DNA of 64,000 nt from Streptomyces bicolor (GCF_000719285.1 NZ_JOFS01000009.1:1-64000), one strand, 5' to 3'; counted from the stretch's first letter, positions 25,224 to 33,772 are shown. Notes: generated from the sequence alone by a model not told the origin. Program-made: numbers and translations.

Positions 25224-26428
25224 GTCCCTCAGCCCTCGGCGACTACCGTGAAGCAGCAGCCACGCTGAGCCCACCAGCAGTCTCGCAGTTCCTTGCCGCG
25301 CATGATTGGGAGCTGGAGGCGCGGCAGGACCACGTGCGTGAGATCTGGAGGCTGCCCGGGCCTAATGGCCATGTCGAGGGACGGATCATGCTTCCCTTGG
25401 CGCAGGACTTTGCCGACTTTCACCAGCGCTTCGAGGACACGCTTGTGTCGCTTGGCCACATCCATTCCATGGACGCGGTCGAGCTGTACGAGAGGGTCTT
25501 GGCAACCCGCGCGGATCTGTTCTTCGTGCGTCTGGACCAAGCGATGCTTGACGGGACGATCCCTTTCCAGCAGGCAGAAAAAACTCTTCAGTCGCTATAC
25601 AAGATGGTCCGGGCTGCTGCCACAACAGCAGCTGACCCGACTCACTCGCACCGCGGGCGGCGTCCTGCTGGGGTAACGGAATTCCTGGAAGACGACGTTC
25701 GACTGGGTCATACGAAGCGCGGCAGTTTCGTCTTCACCATCGTCACGCGTCTGGGGGACCCGCCTCCGGTGGATACAGACCAAGTTGACCCAATTACACC
25801 GTTTCCGCGTAAGGTAATGGAAACTCTTGCCCGGGGACTGGAGACTGCAGAGCGCCTGACGCGGCAGTGGGATGAACGAGTCCTTGAAGAGCCGGGACGT
25901 TCAGGCCTAAGTGCTGGACTGGTGGAGTCACTGGAAGATATGGCCCAGCCCGTCCAGTTGCGGCAGGTGGATCTATCATTCGAATGGGCTGCCGCGGAGC
26001 CTCGTCCGGACGTCGGTTTGGCTACCATCGTCCTAGACCGAGATGTCATGGGTGAACTTCCCCGGGTGCGGGAGCGCTTGGTGAGGCAAGAGGAGCCCCC
26101 ACGGCGTGAGACTCTCGTCGGGATAGTGAAGGGACTGAGTCGCGACGATTCGTCCGACGACGAGGTTGAAACCGCCTCCGTCACCCTCGCTACCGAAGTG
26201 AATGGGAAACAGCGCTCAGTTCATCTCACGGTTTCTGGGGAAGACCACGACTGGGCCATCGTTGCCTATCGCCAGAAAATTCCATTCACAGTATCCGGCG
26301 ATCTCACCTATGAGAAGCGGGCTTGGCGTCTGGTGGGGGAGATCGACGTCGACTCAAGGTTCTTGCGGCATCATGCAGGGTTGCAGTCCTCGGCCGGCGA
26401 CGCCCCTTCAGACGAGAGTGGCGACTGA
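25220..26428 (+). CDS. Conserved protein of unknown function paired with DUF4365
   Basis: I cannot assign this 402-residue protein to a named domain. Visible features are an N-terminal helical region (LSPPAVSQFLAAHDWELEAR), a central DGTIPFQQAEKTLQSLYKMVRAA helix, an RRPAGVTEFLEDDVRLGHTK segment followed by RGSFVFTIVTRLG, and a C-terminal beta-rich half including ASVTLATEVNGKQRSVHLTV. No transmembrane segment or Walker motif is seen. It is translationally coupled to the DUF4365 gene and followed by a strong terminator, so the pair is a separate unit from the HerA operon. A sensor or partner of the nuclease is a reasonable guess, no more. Confidence 0.65.
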   Translation: MSPSALGDYREAAATLSPPAVSQFLAAHDWELEARQDHVREIWRLPGPNGHVEGRIMLPLAQDFADFHQRFEDTLVSLGHIHSMDAVELYERVLATRADLFFVRLDQAMLDGTIPFQQAEKTLQSLYKMVRAAATTAADPTHSHRGRRPAGVTEFLEDDVRLGHTKRGSFVFTIVTRLGDPPPVDTDQVDPITPFPRKVMETLARGLETAERLTRQWDERVLEEPGRSGLSAGLVESLEDMAQPVQLRQVDLSFEWAAAEPRPDVGLATIVLDRDVMGELPRVRERLVRQEEPPRRETLVGIVKGLSRDDSSDDEVETASVTLATEVNGKQRSVHLTVSGEDHDWAIVAYRQKIPFTVSGDLTYEKRAWRLVGEIDVDSRFLRHHAGLQSSAGDAPSDESGD

Positions 26429-26449
26429 CACTCACTCCAGGCCAATCAT

Positions 26450-26484
26450 GGCGGCTCCCACCTGACGAAGGGGTGGGGGCCGCC
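26450..26484. terminator. 13-bp stem terminator after the DUF4365 pair
   Basis: GGCGGCTCCCACC (26450-26462) pairs with GGTGGGGGCCGCC (26472-26484), one G-U wobble, nine-base loop. It separates the DUF4365 pair from the HerA operon. Confidence 0.75.
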
Positions 26485-26675
26485 GATGCTTCCTGACGGC
26501 CCGAAGCGTACGTGACCTCGCATGTTGCATGACTAAGCGTCAGATGGTCTCATCCCTCGTTAGGTTGTACGGCTTCGCCCAAGATCGCACTTTCGGTTGA
26601 ACGGCTGTCGTGGACCAGCCTGTGCCACTAGGCTCACGGACTGTAAGCACTGCAGACGCCTCGGGGGGCGGAATC

Positions 26676-28784
26676 ATGGTTGACCTCATCCCGCACGTGG
26701 GAGCCGGCACGCTGATGGAGAGCGTCTTGCTGGCGGACGATCGAGCGGTCCGTGTCGGAGCTATTCAGGCTCTGGACTTTGACCGGGCCATTGTCATTAC
26801 GCATGACCGGTGGAAGGCCGAGACCGGGGGAATTCCACAGTTCTCTTTCTTGCTTGCCACCGCGCGCGAGATTGGTACAGGCGGCGGTGACGACGACGAA
26901 GTACTGTTGTTGCGCGTAGAAGGTACTGCTCCATTGTCACTGGAACGGGATCTTCTTGGAGTCCGCGAAGAAGCCCTGCGTGACGCACTGTCCAGGCATG
27001 AAAGCCCATCCCCGTCGGTCGTACTGGACCTGGATATTGATCCATTCACGCGGAATCGCATCTCCTTCACCGGCCTGGACTGCCGCATCATTGGCACCTT
27101 CTATGAGCAGACCAAGGATGGAAAGCTTGTTCTTGATTTCGGTCACGACGTAGACAACTTCTACGCAACTGCCACGTACCGAGTCTATAAGCCCGTAGGT
27201 CCCGGACTGAGTGCCATTGCCTCCTACATTAAGCCCGGCGGCGATGAGAAGATTGAAAATGTCCGTATCGGAGCTGTTCGATATTCCTCCACGCGTCGAC
27301 GTGCCATGGCATCCGGGCAGGATGATGCGCCGGTATTTGTCAATGTCTATGACTTTATTGGAAATAAGACCGGTATGTTCGGCATGACCAGAATGGGTAA
27401 GTCGAACACAATGAAGACTGTGGTCTCCAGGGTATTCGCGGTATCGGAGAACCGCAGGTCTCAGGGGAATTCTCCGATCGGGCAACTGATCTTCGACCCG
27501 CAAGGGGAGTACGCCAACCCGAATACTCAGGATGGTACGCATCTCGCCGCACTCGGCGAGCGACACGTCATCATCTATAAATTCGGCGCTGCGGGAGACA
27601 AGTCGAACGTTCGTCCGCTGGGGTTCAACTTCTTTGATCCAGCCCAGGTGGATGCCGTAAAGGGAGTTATCTCTTCGGCTTTGGTCGATGCAGCAGCAGA
27701 CTATGTGCGCGCCTTTGTGCAGGCAGACTTTGAAGGAAACCCGATTGCGGGCGAAACATCGGACGAAGCGGTCAAACGAAAGGCGCACGCCACACGAGGG
27801 CGCCTGGTCCTCTATGGGGCTCTGAGTAAGGCTGACTTTCCTGTCCCTATGAAAGAGCCCGAAGGTAAATGGCCCTGGCGAGCATGGGTCACCATGCGCA
27901 AGGAATTGGTTGACGAGCTTGAGAACCAGCTCGGCACGGGGCATGTGGTTCGGGCTAAGTCAGGTCGTCAAGTTGGGGTTGAGCGTACATCTCTCACAAC
28001 CGTGTTGGACTGGCTAATCGAGCGTGCTGAGGCCAATGACCTTGGTGGCAAAGCGGCCGAAGGTCTGAAGTCCATCGTTGAAGGTGACGCATGGCGCTCG
28101 GCGTTGCCTATCTACACTCAGGAGAACCAAGGGCGGCAGGTGTCTGGGTACACCAAACTGAAGCCCCTTCAGTCGTTTCACACTCCATCGTCGCGCTCTG
28201 ATTACAGGAGCGAGGTTTACGGGGAGCTAGTTGCCGGTCGGGTTGTTATTGTCGATCTGCACCTCGGTCCCGATAGCGTTGTACGGAAGCTTTCGGAAAG
28301 TCTTGCCTCGTACGTGATGCAGAAGCAGACGGAAGTCTTCACGTCTGGTGACGCCCCGCCGCAAATTCAGGTGGTTATTGAAGAAGCTCATAATCTATTC
28401 TCTAGCGCCAAGTACAAGGACGATCTCGATGTCTGGGTACGCCTGGCCAAAGAGGCTAGTAAGTTGAAGATTGGCATGATCTATGCCACGCAGGAAGTCA
28501 CAGGCGTAGCTCACCAGGTGCTGGCCAACACGAAGAATTGGGTCGTGGCTCACCTAAACAACACGCGAGAAGTAAATGAGCTGGCCAGGTTTTATGACTT
28601 CAAGGCGTTCAGTGACTCGATTATTAGTCACGAGGACAAGGGCTATGTGCGGCTGAAGACTATGTCTTCGCCGTTCATCATCCCAGTTCATATTGACAAG
28701 TACGGTCGCGCCCTGGTCAATGAGGGTCGTGCAGCGGCCGGCGATCCTCCCCTCCTTGAGGAAGGAGAGCACAGTGCCGTATGA
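26676..28784 (+). CDS. HerA-like hexameric ATPase / DNA translocase
   Basis: This 702-residue HerA/FtsK-superfamily ATPase has an N-terminal HAS-barrel-like region, Walker A GMTRMGKS at residues 236-243, DPQGEY after it, Walker B QVVIEEAHNLF with E569-E570, and a sensor IYATQEV. HerA forms a hexameric ring that pumps or unwinds DNA with the NurA nuclease. The next gene encodes a NurA-like protein and overlaps by 11 bases, so the pair is coupled. ATG 26676 is preferred over GTG 26610 because of the G-rich ribosome site just upstream. Codon use is visibly less GC-rich than the rest of the window, a sign of transfer from a different background. Confidence 0.88.
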   Translation: MVDLIPHVGAGTLMESVLLADDRAVRVGAIQALDFDRAIVITHDRWKAETGGIPQFSFLLATAREIGTGGGDDDEVLLLRVEGTAPLSLERDLLGVREEALRDALSRHESPSPSVVLDLDIDPFTRNRISFTGLDCRIIGTFYEQTKDGKLVLDFGHDVDNFYATATYRVYKPVGPGLSAIASYIKPGGDEKIENVRIGAVRYSSTRRRAMASGQDDAPVFVNVYDFIGNKTGMFGMTRMGKSNTMKTVVSRVFAVSENRRSQGNSPIGQLIFDPQGEYANPNTQDGTHLAALGERHVIIYKFGAAGDKSNVRPLGFNFFDPAQVDAVKGVISSALVDAAADYVRAFVQADFEGNPIAGETSDEAVKRKAHATRGRLVLYGALSKADFPVPMKEPEGKWPWRAWVTMRKELVDELENQLGTGHVVRAKSGRQVGVERTSLTTVLDWLIERAEANDLGGKAAEGLKSIVEGDAWRSALPIYTQENQGRQVSGYTKLKPLQSFHTPSSRSDYRSEVYGELVAGRVVIVDLHLGPDSVVRKLSESLASYVMQKQTEVFTSGDAPPQIQVVIEEAHNLFSSAKYKDDLDVWVRLAKEASKLKIGMIYATQEVTGVAHQVLANTKNWVVAHLNNTREVNELARFYDFKAFSDSIISHEDKGYVRLKTMSSPFIIPVHIDKYGRALVNEGRAAAGDPPLLEEGEHSAV

Positions 28785-30144
28785 GACCGTATCAGGTGGG
28801 TTTGAGCGGGCATCTCGTCTTGGTCATACGAACGCCATCGTTAGGGCCATGGCCGAGAAGTCAGATTTCTACGTACCAGCAGAGCATTTAAGCGACACAT
28901 CTTGGCTTGAGCCGAAGATCACCCATGATGCCGCGCAAGCGGAGAGTGGTGGCCGGATCAGCAGCGCTATCGCTGTGGACGGCTCCCTGATGGTCGTCCC
29001 CGTTCGCGACGGCCTGCCTTCCGTCCGATATGGATATGCGCAGTCGGCGGCCGTTTGGCTGGACATCACCGCCATGGAGAAACAGAGGCAGGAGCGTTTC
29101 GTTGATCCGGTCGCCTTGGGGCAGGCGGTCAACTCTGCGCTGATCTCCTACGACCTGCCAGTCGCTGGTGCCTACGTGCGCCGGGGTGTTTCAATCAAGG
29201 ACTCTTGGCGAGAAAGCCTGGACAGCCTCTTCCGTACTAAGAAAATTGAAGTCAACAGGATGAATCAAAGCTTGATGAGCCTCCTGTTCCTTCTTCATGG
29301 TCAACCTGGCAAGCCTGCCACATCTTTGGATGTGAACTGCCCTGAACCCACCTGCGGTGAACGAGATATTGCGGTGAGTAATTCCGGAGCGGACTGTCCG
29401 GGCTGCAAGACGCGCTTGTTCCCGACAGACGTTCTACGTATTCACGAAGAGGTCGTAGAAGATGGCTCAAATGAGAGTCCACTAGGTCGCCTCATGCAAG
29501 TCGTCGAGCTGCTGGTCGTCGTGGGACTGGCTACCTTGCTCTGGGAGCAGTCCCGCGATCAGCTCTTCCGGAATACTCTCTTTATTATGGACGGCCCGAT
29601 GGCCGTTTATGGACCTCCGGCTAAGCTGCGCAGTCAGGCTTTGCGTTATTTTCAGTCCATGCGTGGGGCATCCGCAGGCCTTGCGCCATTTATTTGCGGG
29701 ATCGAAAAGACCGGTACAGTCGTTGATTACGCTGGTACATTGGCGCGACACAATGTTCTGGCCGCGGGTGACCTTATGACGGTGGATTCGGAGGTGATTT
29801 CAGCAATCACCAACTCTGATAACCCTATCGCATATGGTGCTGAGACCTATTGGGGTCGAAAATTTATCTATAGGTCTACTGATGGCCGCACCGTGGTCTT
29901 TACGGTCCTGCCGAGCCAGGGCCCGCCCTATGACGACCGCGGGGGGCAAGCGCATCCCTCCGCCTACCCGACCCTGCCAGCAATCCTTGATGTGATCGAC
30001 CGTACAGGCTCGTCCATGTATCGTAATGGCATTGTCCCAGTGTCACTGGCGCACTCTAAGGCGGCTTACCCCATTGGGGTGGGAACGGACGTTTTGCGTC
30101 TGGCTGCAAGGCAAAAGCTTGGCTTGGGGACTTCTGGATCCTGA
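28774..30144 (+). CDS. NurA-like nuclease with zinc-ribbon insertion
   Basis: This 456-residue protein shows the NurA pattern: SAIAVDGSLMVVPV with the metal-binding D69, the later LFIMDGPMAVYG with D273, and a C-terminal RNGIVPVSLAHSKAAYPIG. NurA is the exonuclease/endonuclease partner of HerA. Between the two acidic sites lies an insertion with NCPEPTCGERD and DCPGCKTRLF, a likely zinc ribbon. GTG 28774 is preceded by GGAAGGAGAG and overlaps the herA-like gene. Codon 39 is TTA, so expression may depend on the bldA tRNA. With HerA and an adenine methylase it forms a three-gene operon. Confidence 0.78.
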   Translation: MPYETVSGGFERASRLGHTNAIVRAMAEKSDFYVPAEHLSDTSWLEPKITHDAAQAESGGRISSAIAVDGSLMVVPVRDGLPSVRYGYAQSAAVWLDITAMEKQRQERFVDPVALGQAVNSALISYDLPVAGAYVRRGVSIKDSWRESLDSLFRTKKIEVNRMNQSLMSLLFLLHGQPGKPATSLDVNCPEPTCGERDIAVSNSGADCPGCKTRLFPTDVLRIHEEVVEDGSNESPLGRLMQVVELLVVVGLATLLWEQSRDQLFRNTLFIMDGPMAVYGPPAKLRSQALRYFQSMRGASAGLAPFICGIEKTGTVVDYAGTLARHNVLAAGDLMTVDSEVISAITNSDNPIAYGAETYWGRKFIYRSTDGRTVVFTVLPSQGPPYDDRGGQAHPSAYPTLPAILDVIDRTGSSMYRNGIVPVSLAHSKAAYPIGVGTDVLRLAARQKLGLGTSGS

Positions 30145-30158
30145 CCGAGGAGCTTCCG

Positions 30159-31310
30159 ATGACGGCTGTCGTGACACCTAGCGCAGACGGTTCCTTGCCG
30201 CTGTCCGCGGTGAGCGCGCCGGCGCAGATTGGTCCATTCCCTCGGCGCACCGAGACTCCACTTGAGCTGGAGAACCCGAGCGCAGCTCGCAGTAGATACC
30301 TATCGCCCCTGCGGTATCCAGGGGCAAAGTCTGGTCTTGTGCCAGTCATCGAAGGTCTTCTAACGGCTTCTCGGCCGTCAATAGGGCAGATAAGTCTGCT
30401 GGTCGAACCCTTTGCTGGGGGTGCCTCGACAGCGCTTCGCCTTGCGGCCGTAGGGGCAGTGGAACGGGTACTCCTGGCGGATGCGGATCCATTGGTGGCG
30501 CGATTCTGGCAGATCGCTGCTGCTAACTCAGAGTGGCTAATCGATCGAATGTATGAAGAGCCGGTTACGCTTGAACGCTGGGATTATTGGAGATCTTGGC
30601 GCCCTCGGGGCGAAGACGACCGAGACCTTGCGGTCAAGTGTTTGTTTCTCAATAGAACGACATTCTCGGGAATCCTTCACGGTCGAGCCGGCCCTATCGG
30701 CGGTCGAAAGCAGGAGAGTCGCTACACAATCGACTGTCGGTTCAACAAGGATGCGCTTGCCCAAAGAATCAGATTCGTCGGTGAGCTGTACTCGAAGAAC
30801 CGAATCGTTGACGTGTGGTGTAAGGACTGGCAGAGCACGCTTCATGATGTCGCTGAATGGTATCCAGACCTATTGCCGAATCGCGTTCTGGCGTACCTAG
30901 ACCCGCCCTATTTGGCCAAATCGGAGACGCTTTATAGTAGGTCTTTCGACCCTGCCGGTGGATATTCTGCGGCGCGAAAAGGTATTGATACCTCGGGCTG
31001 GGAGAAGGGGCGAGAGCACTATCGCTTGGCTGAATACCTACGTCGAAAGGCTCAGTATCGTTGGATTCTTTCCTATGATCGCGATGATTGCCTCTTGGAA
31101 GATCCTGACTTGTACGCTGCATCGCGAATGACACCTACCCCGGCGGATAGAGAATCCATTGGGGTGAGGAGCTGGTACATCTCGAAGAGGTTGGTCGATC
31201 TGAATTACACGGTGGCTGGCTTTGGTAAGAATGGGCGAGCAGCGGAGCTGCTTTTTACGACTCTGCCTGCGCGTTGTGTTCCATTGGGTGAGAACATGCG
31301 CGCCGTCTGA
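30159..31310 (+). CDS. D12-class DNA adenine-N6 methyltransferase (Dam type)
   Basis: This 383-residue methylase has LRYPGAKSGLVPVI, the SAM motif EPFAGGAS (F85) and the catalytic DPPY at residues 248-251, in the order typical of D12/Dam enzymes. It begins 14 bases after the nuclease gene with GAGGAG upstream. Next to a nuclease-ATPase pair its likely role is to mark self DNA so that the HerA-NurA machine spares it, as in restriction-modification. The recognised sequence cannot be read from the protein. An orphan or regulatory methylase is the alternative. Its GC content is low like the two genes before it. Confidence 0.87.
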   Translation: MTAVVTPSADGSLPLSAVSAPAQIGPFPRRTETPLELENPSAARSRYLSPLRYPGAKSGLVPVIEGLLTASRPSIGQISLLVEPFAGGASTALRLAAVGAVERVLLADADPLVARFWQIAAANSEWLIDRMYEEPVTLERWDYWRSWRPRGEDDRDLAVKCLFLNRTTFSGILHGRAGPIGGRKQESRYTIDCRFNKDALAQRIRFVGELYSKNRIVDVWCKDWQSTLHDVAEWYPDLLPNRVLAYLDPPYLAKSETLYSRSFDPAGGYSAARKGIDTSGWEKGREHYRLAEYLRRKAQYRWILSYDRDDCLLEDPDLYAASRMTPTPADRESIGVRSWYISKRLVDLNYTVAGFGKNGRAAELLFTTLPARCVPLGENMRAV

Positions 31311-31337
31311 CGGGGGTAGCTGCACGGGACGACACTA

Positions 31338-31505
31338 GGTCGGCGGAGCGACTTTGGCCTGGAGCTGCTTTGGCGCGAGTGATCATGGCCCCGTAAGCTT
31401 CCGGCGCGTCGGGCAGTCTGTGGACCTGCCCGGTAAAGCACGACGTTGGGGCCATGATCTTCGAGGCTCGCGCCAAAGTGGCTGGCTAAAGTCGTGGAGC
31501 CGACC
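31338..31505. repeat. Long nested inverted repeat (cruciform-capable)
   Basis: Arms 31338-31392 and 31448-31505 pair imperfectly over about 55 bases. They contain two perfect 12-bp blocks, CTTTGGCGCGAG/CTCGCGCCAAAG and GATCATGGCCCC/GGGGCCATGATC, and outer GGTCGG/CCGACC. The loop holds a further CGGGCAG/CTGCCCG hairpin (31410-31416 with 31426-31432). It starts 28 bases after the methylase stop. It could be a terminator, a single-strand replication origin, a transfer site or a transposon scar. Confidence 0.6.
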
Positions 31506-31610
31506 GCCCCAGCCACGACGGGGTTCTTCCCCACTCTTGGCCGCGCCCGCCGGCCGGTGGCCTGGTGCGGGATCAGCGGGCCGTATGAACGCCCGCGCAT
31601 CTGGCAGCGT

Positions 31611-31964
31611 CGGCCCGCGTGTCACCGCCACCACGATCCGGCCTCTTTCGGGAACACAAAGCGTCTTTGACCTGCACTGTTGGGGATCACCGTTCGTCCC
31701 CGTGCCCGTGTTGGAATGTGGCCGCTGCGTGCGGCGACGGGCGGGCGGCGACGTGCGCCGGTGGCGAAGACATGGAGGCGGCGCGGCGGCGACCGACCGG
31801 CGCCGCCGCGCTTGGCGCGGCCCTCGGTTGGATCCGACCTACTTCGTAGGCAACCGGGTGGAAAGGGACGCGTGGTGGCCCCGGTAGCGGGGCGTTGAGG
31901 TCCGACCGCTGTTGCGTCTTTCCCCTTCCGAGGCCGGATCGTGGTGGCGGTGACATGCGGGTCG
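31611..31964. repeat. 354-bp non-coding unit with 35-bp terminal inverted repeats (MITE-like)
   Basis: The ends 31611-31645 and 31930-31964 are inverted repeats with 33 of 35 bases matching, including a perfect 25-bp core from GTCACCGCCACC to GATCCGGCCTC. No convincing gene lies between. This is the form of a miniature inverted-repeat transposable element or the ends of a deleted insertion sequence. No clear target duplication is seen. Confidence 0.55.
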
Positions 31965-32078
31965 TAAGCAGCCGTTGATGCGGCTGGGCGGAGTGTGCGG
32001 CGGTTGGGTTGGCGATGATCGACGAGAACTGGTGGTCGCCGACCAGCGAGCGCAGCGAGCCTTGATGATGTAGGGAAA

Positions 32079-32104
32079 CTCTGACCGCAAGGTGCTCTTG
32101 CAGG
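32079..32104. promoter_or_regulatory. 26-bp repeated palindromic motif, copy 1
   Basis: CTCTGACCGCAAGG then TGCTCTTGCAGG. The inner GCAAG/CTTGC is an inverted repeat. A second copy with two substitutions stands at 32769-32794. Each copy precedes a cargo gene by about 60-160 bases, suggesting a shared operator or promoter element. Confidence 0.45.
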
Positions 32105-32232
32105 TTCGCGCAGCGATCCTGGGACTGGACCACCGGAACCGGTCTAACGTCGCGCGCTCGGCGACCGGTGGCTGCAGACGAGGGCCGTACAGCCCAGCTG
32201 TCGGTGGGGCAGAATAGGGCGGCGACCTGCGG

Positions 32233-32751
32233 GTGCGATTCGCGCTTCCGGCTCCGCACGCCGTGGACGTGCAGTCGCGGTTCTGCGATGGTGAGCCTGT
32301 GGGCGAGGGGGAACGCGAAACAATTGCCATTGCGTTGGATCACGCATGGCGTTGGTACGAGAACTGCCGTAACCGTACTGTGGCTCTGCTTCAAGTCGTC
32401 ACTCTTTGGCTGGCGATTCTGGGTGCAGGCTACGGAGCCGTGCTGCAGGCGAAGCTGTACGGTCTCGGTGGTGCGATAGGCCTCCTGGCTGCGATCGGTC
32501 TACTCGCAGCTGACCGTGAGGCGAGTCGCATGAGAGCGTCGGCAGCGCTGGCAGCCGACGCTGTGGCCGAACTTGAGGCACGTCTGGCTGACGCCACTGG
32601 CGTACAAGCCCTGCGTCTGTACCAGCGTGAGCAACAGAGTCGTCCGCCCTCCCGTCGCTTCTTGGGCCTCGACCTCGGACGCTGGGTGGTGCACGTGAGT
32701 CTCACGGTCTGCATCACCGTGGCCTTCTACACGTGGGTGGCACTGCCCTGA
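32233..32751 (+). CDS. Small membrane protein of unknown function
   Basis: This 172-residue frame (GTG start; GTG 32263 and 32269 are alternatives) encodes two adjacent hydrophobic segments (VALLQVVTLWLAILGAGYGAVL and GGAIGLLAAIGLLAA), a helical middle rich in Ala/Glu/Arg, and a C-terminal hydrophobic segment (VSLTVCITVAFYTWVAL). The topology resembles small cargo membrane proteins that act as effectors or spread proteins, but I recognise no family. It lies between the two copies of a 26-bp palindromic motif and upstream of a NERD protein gene. Confidence 0.6.
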   Translation: MRFALPAPHAVDVQSRFCDGEPVGEGERETIAIALDHAWRWYENCRNRTVALLQVVTLWLAILGAGYGAVLQAKLYGLGGAIGLLAAIGLLAADREASRMRASAALAADAVAELEARLADATGVQALRLYQREQQSRPPSRRFLGLDLGRWVVHVSLTVCITVAFYTWVALP

Positions 32752-32768
32752 GACGACTGAAGTAGGCG

Positions 32769-32794
32769 CTCTGATCGCAAGGCGCTCTTGCAGG
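32769..32794. promoter_or_regulatory. 26-bp repeated palindromic motif, copy 2
   Basis: CTCTGATCGCAAGG then CGCTCTTGCAGG, two changes from the copy at 32079-32104, with the same GCAAG/CTTGC core. It is about 60 bases before the NERD gene start. Confidence 0.45.
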
Positions 32795-32851
32795 GCCCAT
32801 ATTCGGCTGCTGCCATGTGCAGAGATGACACGCCTTTGGGGGAGCGGGCCG

Positions 32852-33772
32852 ATGAGCGATCTCACGGTGAACCCGTGGAAGCGGCATGGCAAGGATCGGT
32901 TGTACGTGAACCTCCCGGACGGGACCGCTGTTGCGTGGGCGGACCGGCTGACGAAGGTGGTCACGATCAAGGTGTCGAAGTACCGGGATGAGGCCGTGGC
33001 GCTGCTGAGTAAGCACCTTGGGGGTTCGGTGATCGTCCGCTCTGAGGCACCGCGGCCTCGCGTGGCTTCTGGGGCGCCGCCTGTGATACCTCCTCGGCAA
33101 TCCGCCGTGCCCAGCCCGCCCCGGCGTGGTCGACCGGTGGCTTTGCCGGACTTGACCGTTGCCGATGACCTGGCAGAGAACCGCCCCGGTGCGGTTGTCC
33201 TTGAGACGATCGCCGCTCGGGGTCCGTCGGCGGCTCGGAGACTCTGGACCCGGGCCCTGCGGCGGGCTTCGGAGTGGGATAGCTGGTATGTCGGGCTCGA
33301 AGGAGAGCGGCGCGTAGGCCGGGAGCTGCAACGGCTCTCGGCTGGCGGATGGAGAGTTCTGCACGGCGTACCCAAGGCCAACGGTGGGGACATCGATCAC
33401 TTATTGATCGGCCCTGGCGGGGTCTTCACAATCAACACCAAGCACCACCAAAACGCTTCGGTCTGGGTCGGCGACACCATGGCCAAAGTGAACGGCGGTC
33501 AACCGGTCCCGTATGCGGCGGCGAGCAAGGCAGAAGCCGCCTATGCCCAAGAGGTACTGGAACGGCACTGCGGGTTTCCCGTTCCGGTCGAACCGGTCCT
33601 GGTTTTCGTCGGCGTTGCCTCGCTGCACCGTGCCGTGACGCAGTACGCCGTGCGGATCTATCAAGAGCGCGAAGTGTCCGCGCTAGCTCCCCTCTCGGGC
33701 AAGCTCACGGCTGAGCAGGTCGAGTGCGTCTACGGCGTTGCCCGGCATCGGCGTGCGTGGCTGCGTGTGTGA
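32852..33772 (+). CDS. NERD-domain (nuclease-related) protein
   Basis: This 306-residue protein has a Pro/Arg-rich linker before a NERD domain: LEGERRVGRELQRLSAGGW, then GGDIDHLLIGPGGVFTINTKHH, the acidic/Gly/Lys pattern of a PD-(D/E)XK-related fold. NERD proteins are often plasmid-borne and of unknown role, assumed to act on DNA or RNA. ATG 32852 follows GGGGGAG; the upstream GTG at 32825 lacks a ribosome site. Codon 184 is TTA. It is the last cargo gene before the AICE backbone. Confidence 0.8.
   Translation: MSDLTVNPWKRHGKDRLYVNLPDGTAVAWADRLTKVVTIKVSKYRDEAVALLSKHLGGSVIVRSEAPRPRVASGAPPVIPPRQSAVPSPPRRGRPVALPDLTVADDLAENRPGAVVLETIAARGPSAARRLWTRALRRASEWDSWYVGLEGERRVGRELQRLSAGGWRVLHGVPKANGGDIDHLLIGPGGVFTINTKHHQNASVWVGDTMAKVNGGQPVPYAAASKAEAAYAQEVLERHCGFPVPVEPVLVFVGVASLHRAVTQYAVRIYQEREVSALAPLSGKLTAEQVECVYGVARHRRAWLRV

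Noticed and set aside
26610..26675. Earlier GTG start for the HerA gene
   Set aside because: The extra 22 residues look like leader sequence and the G-rich ribosome site lies just before ATG 26676.
31687..32394. Minus-strand 235-residue frame in the gap after the methylase
   Set aside because: No recognisable domain, runs across the inverted-repeat unit and opposite the membrane protein gene, and lacks a ribosome site.
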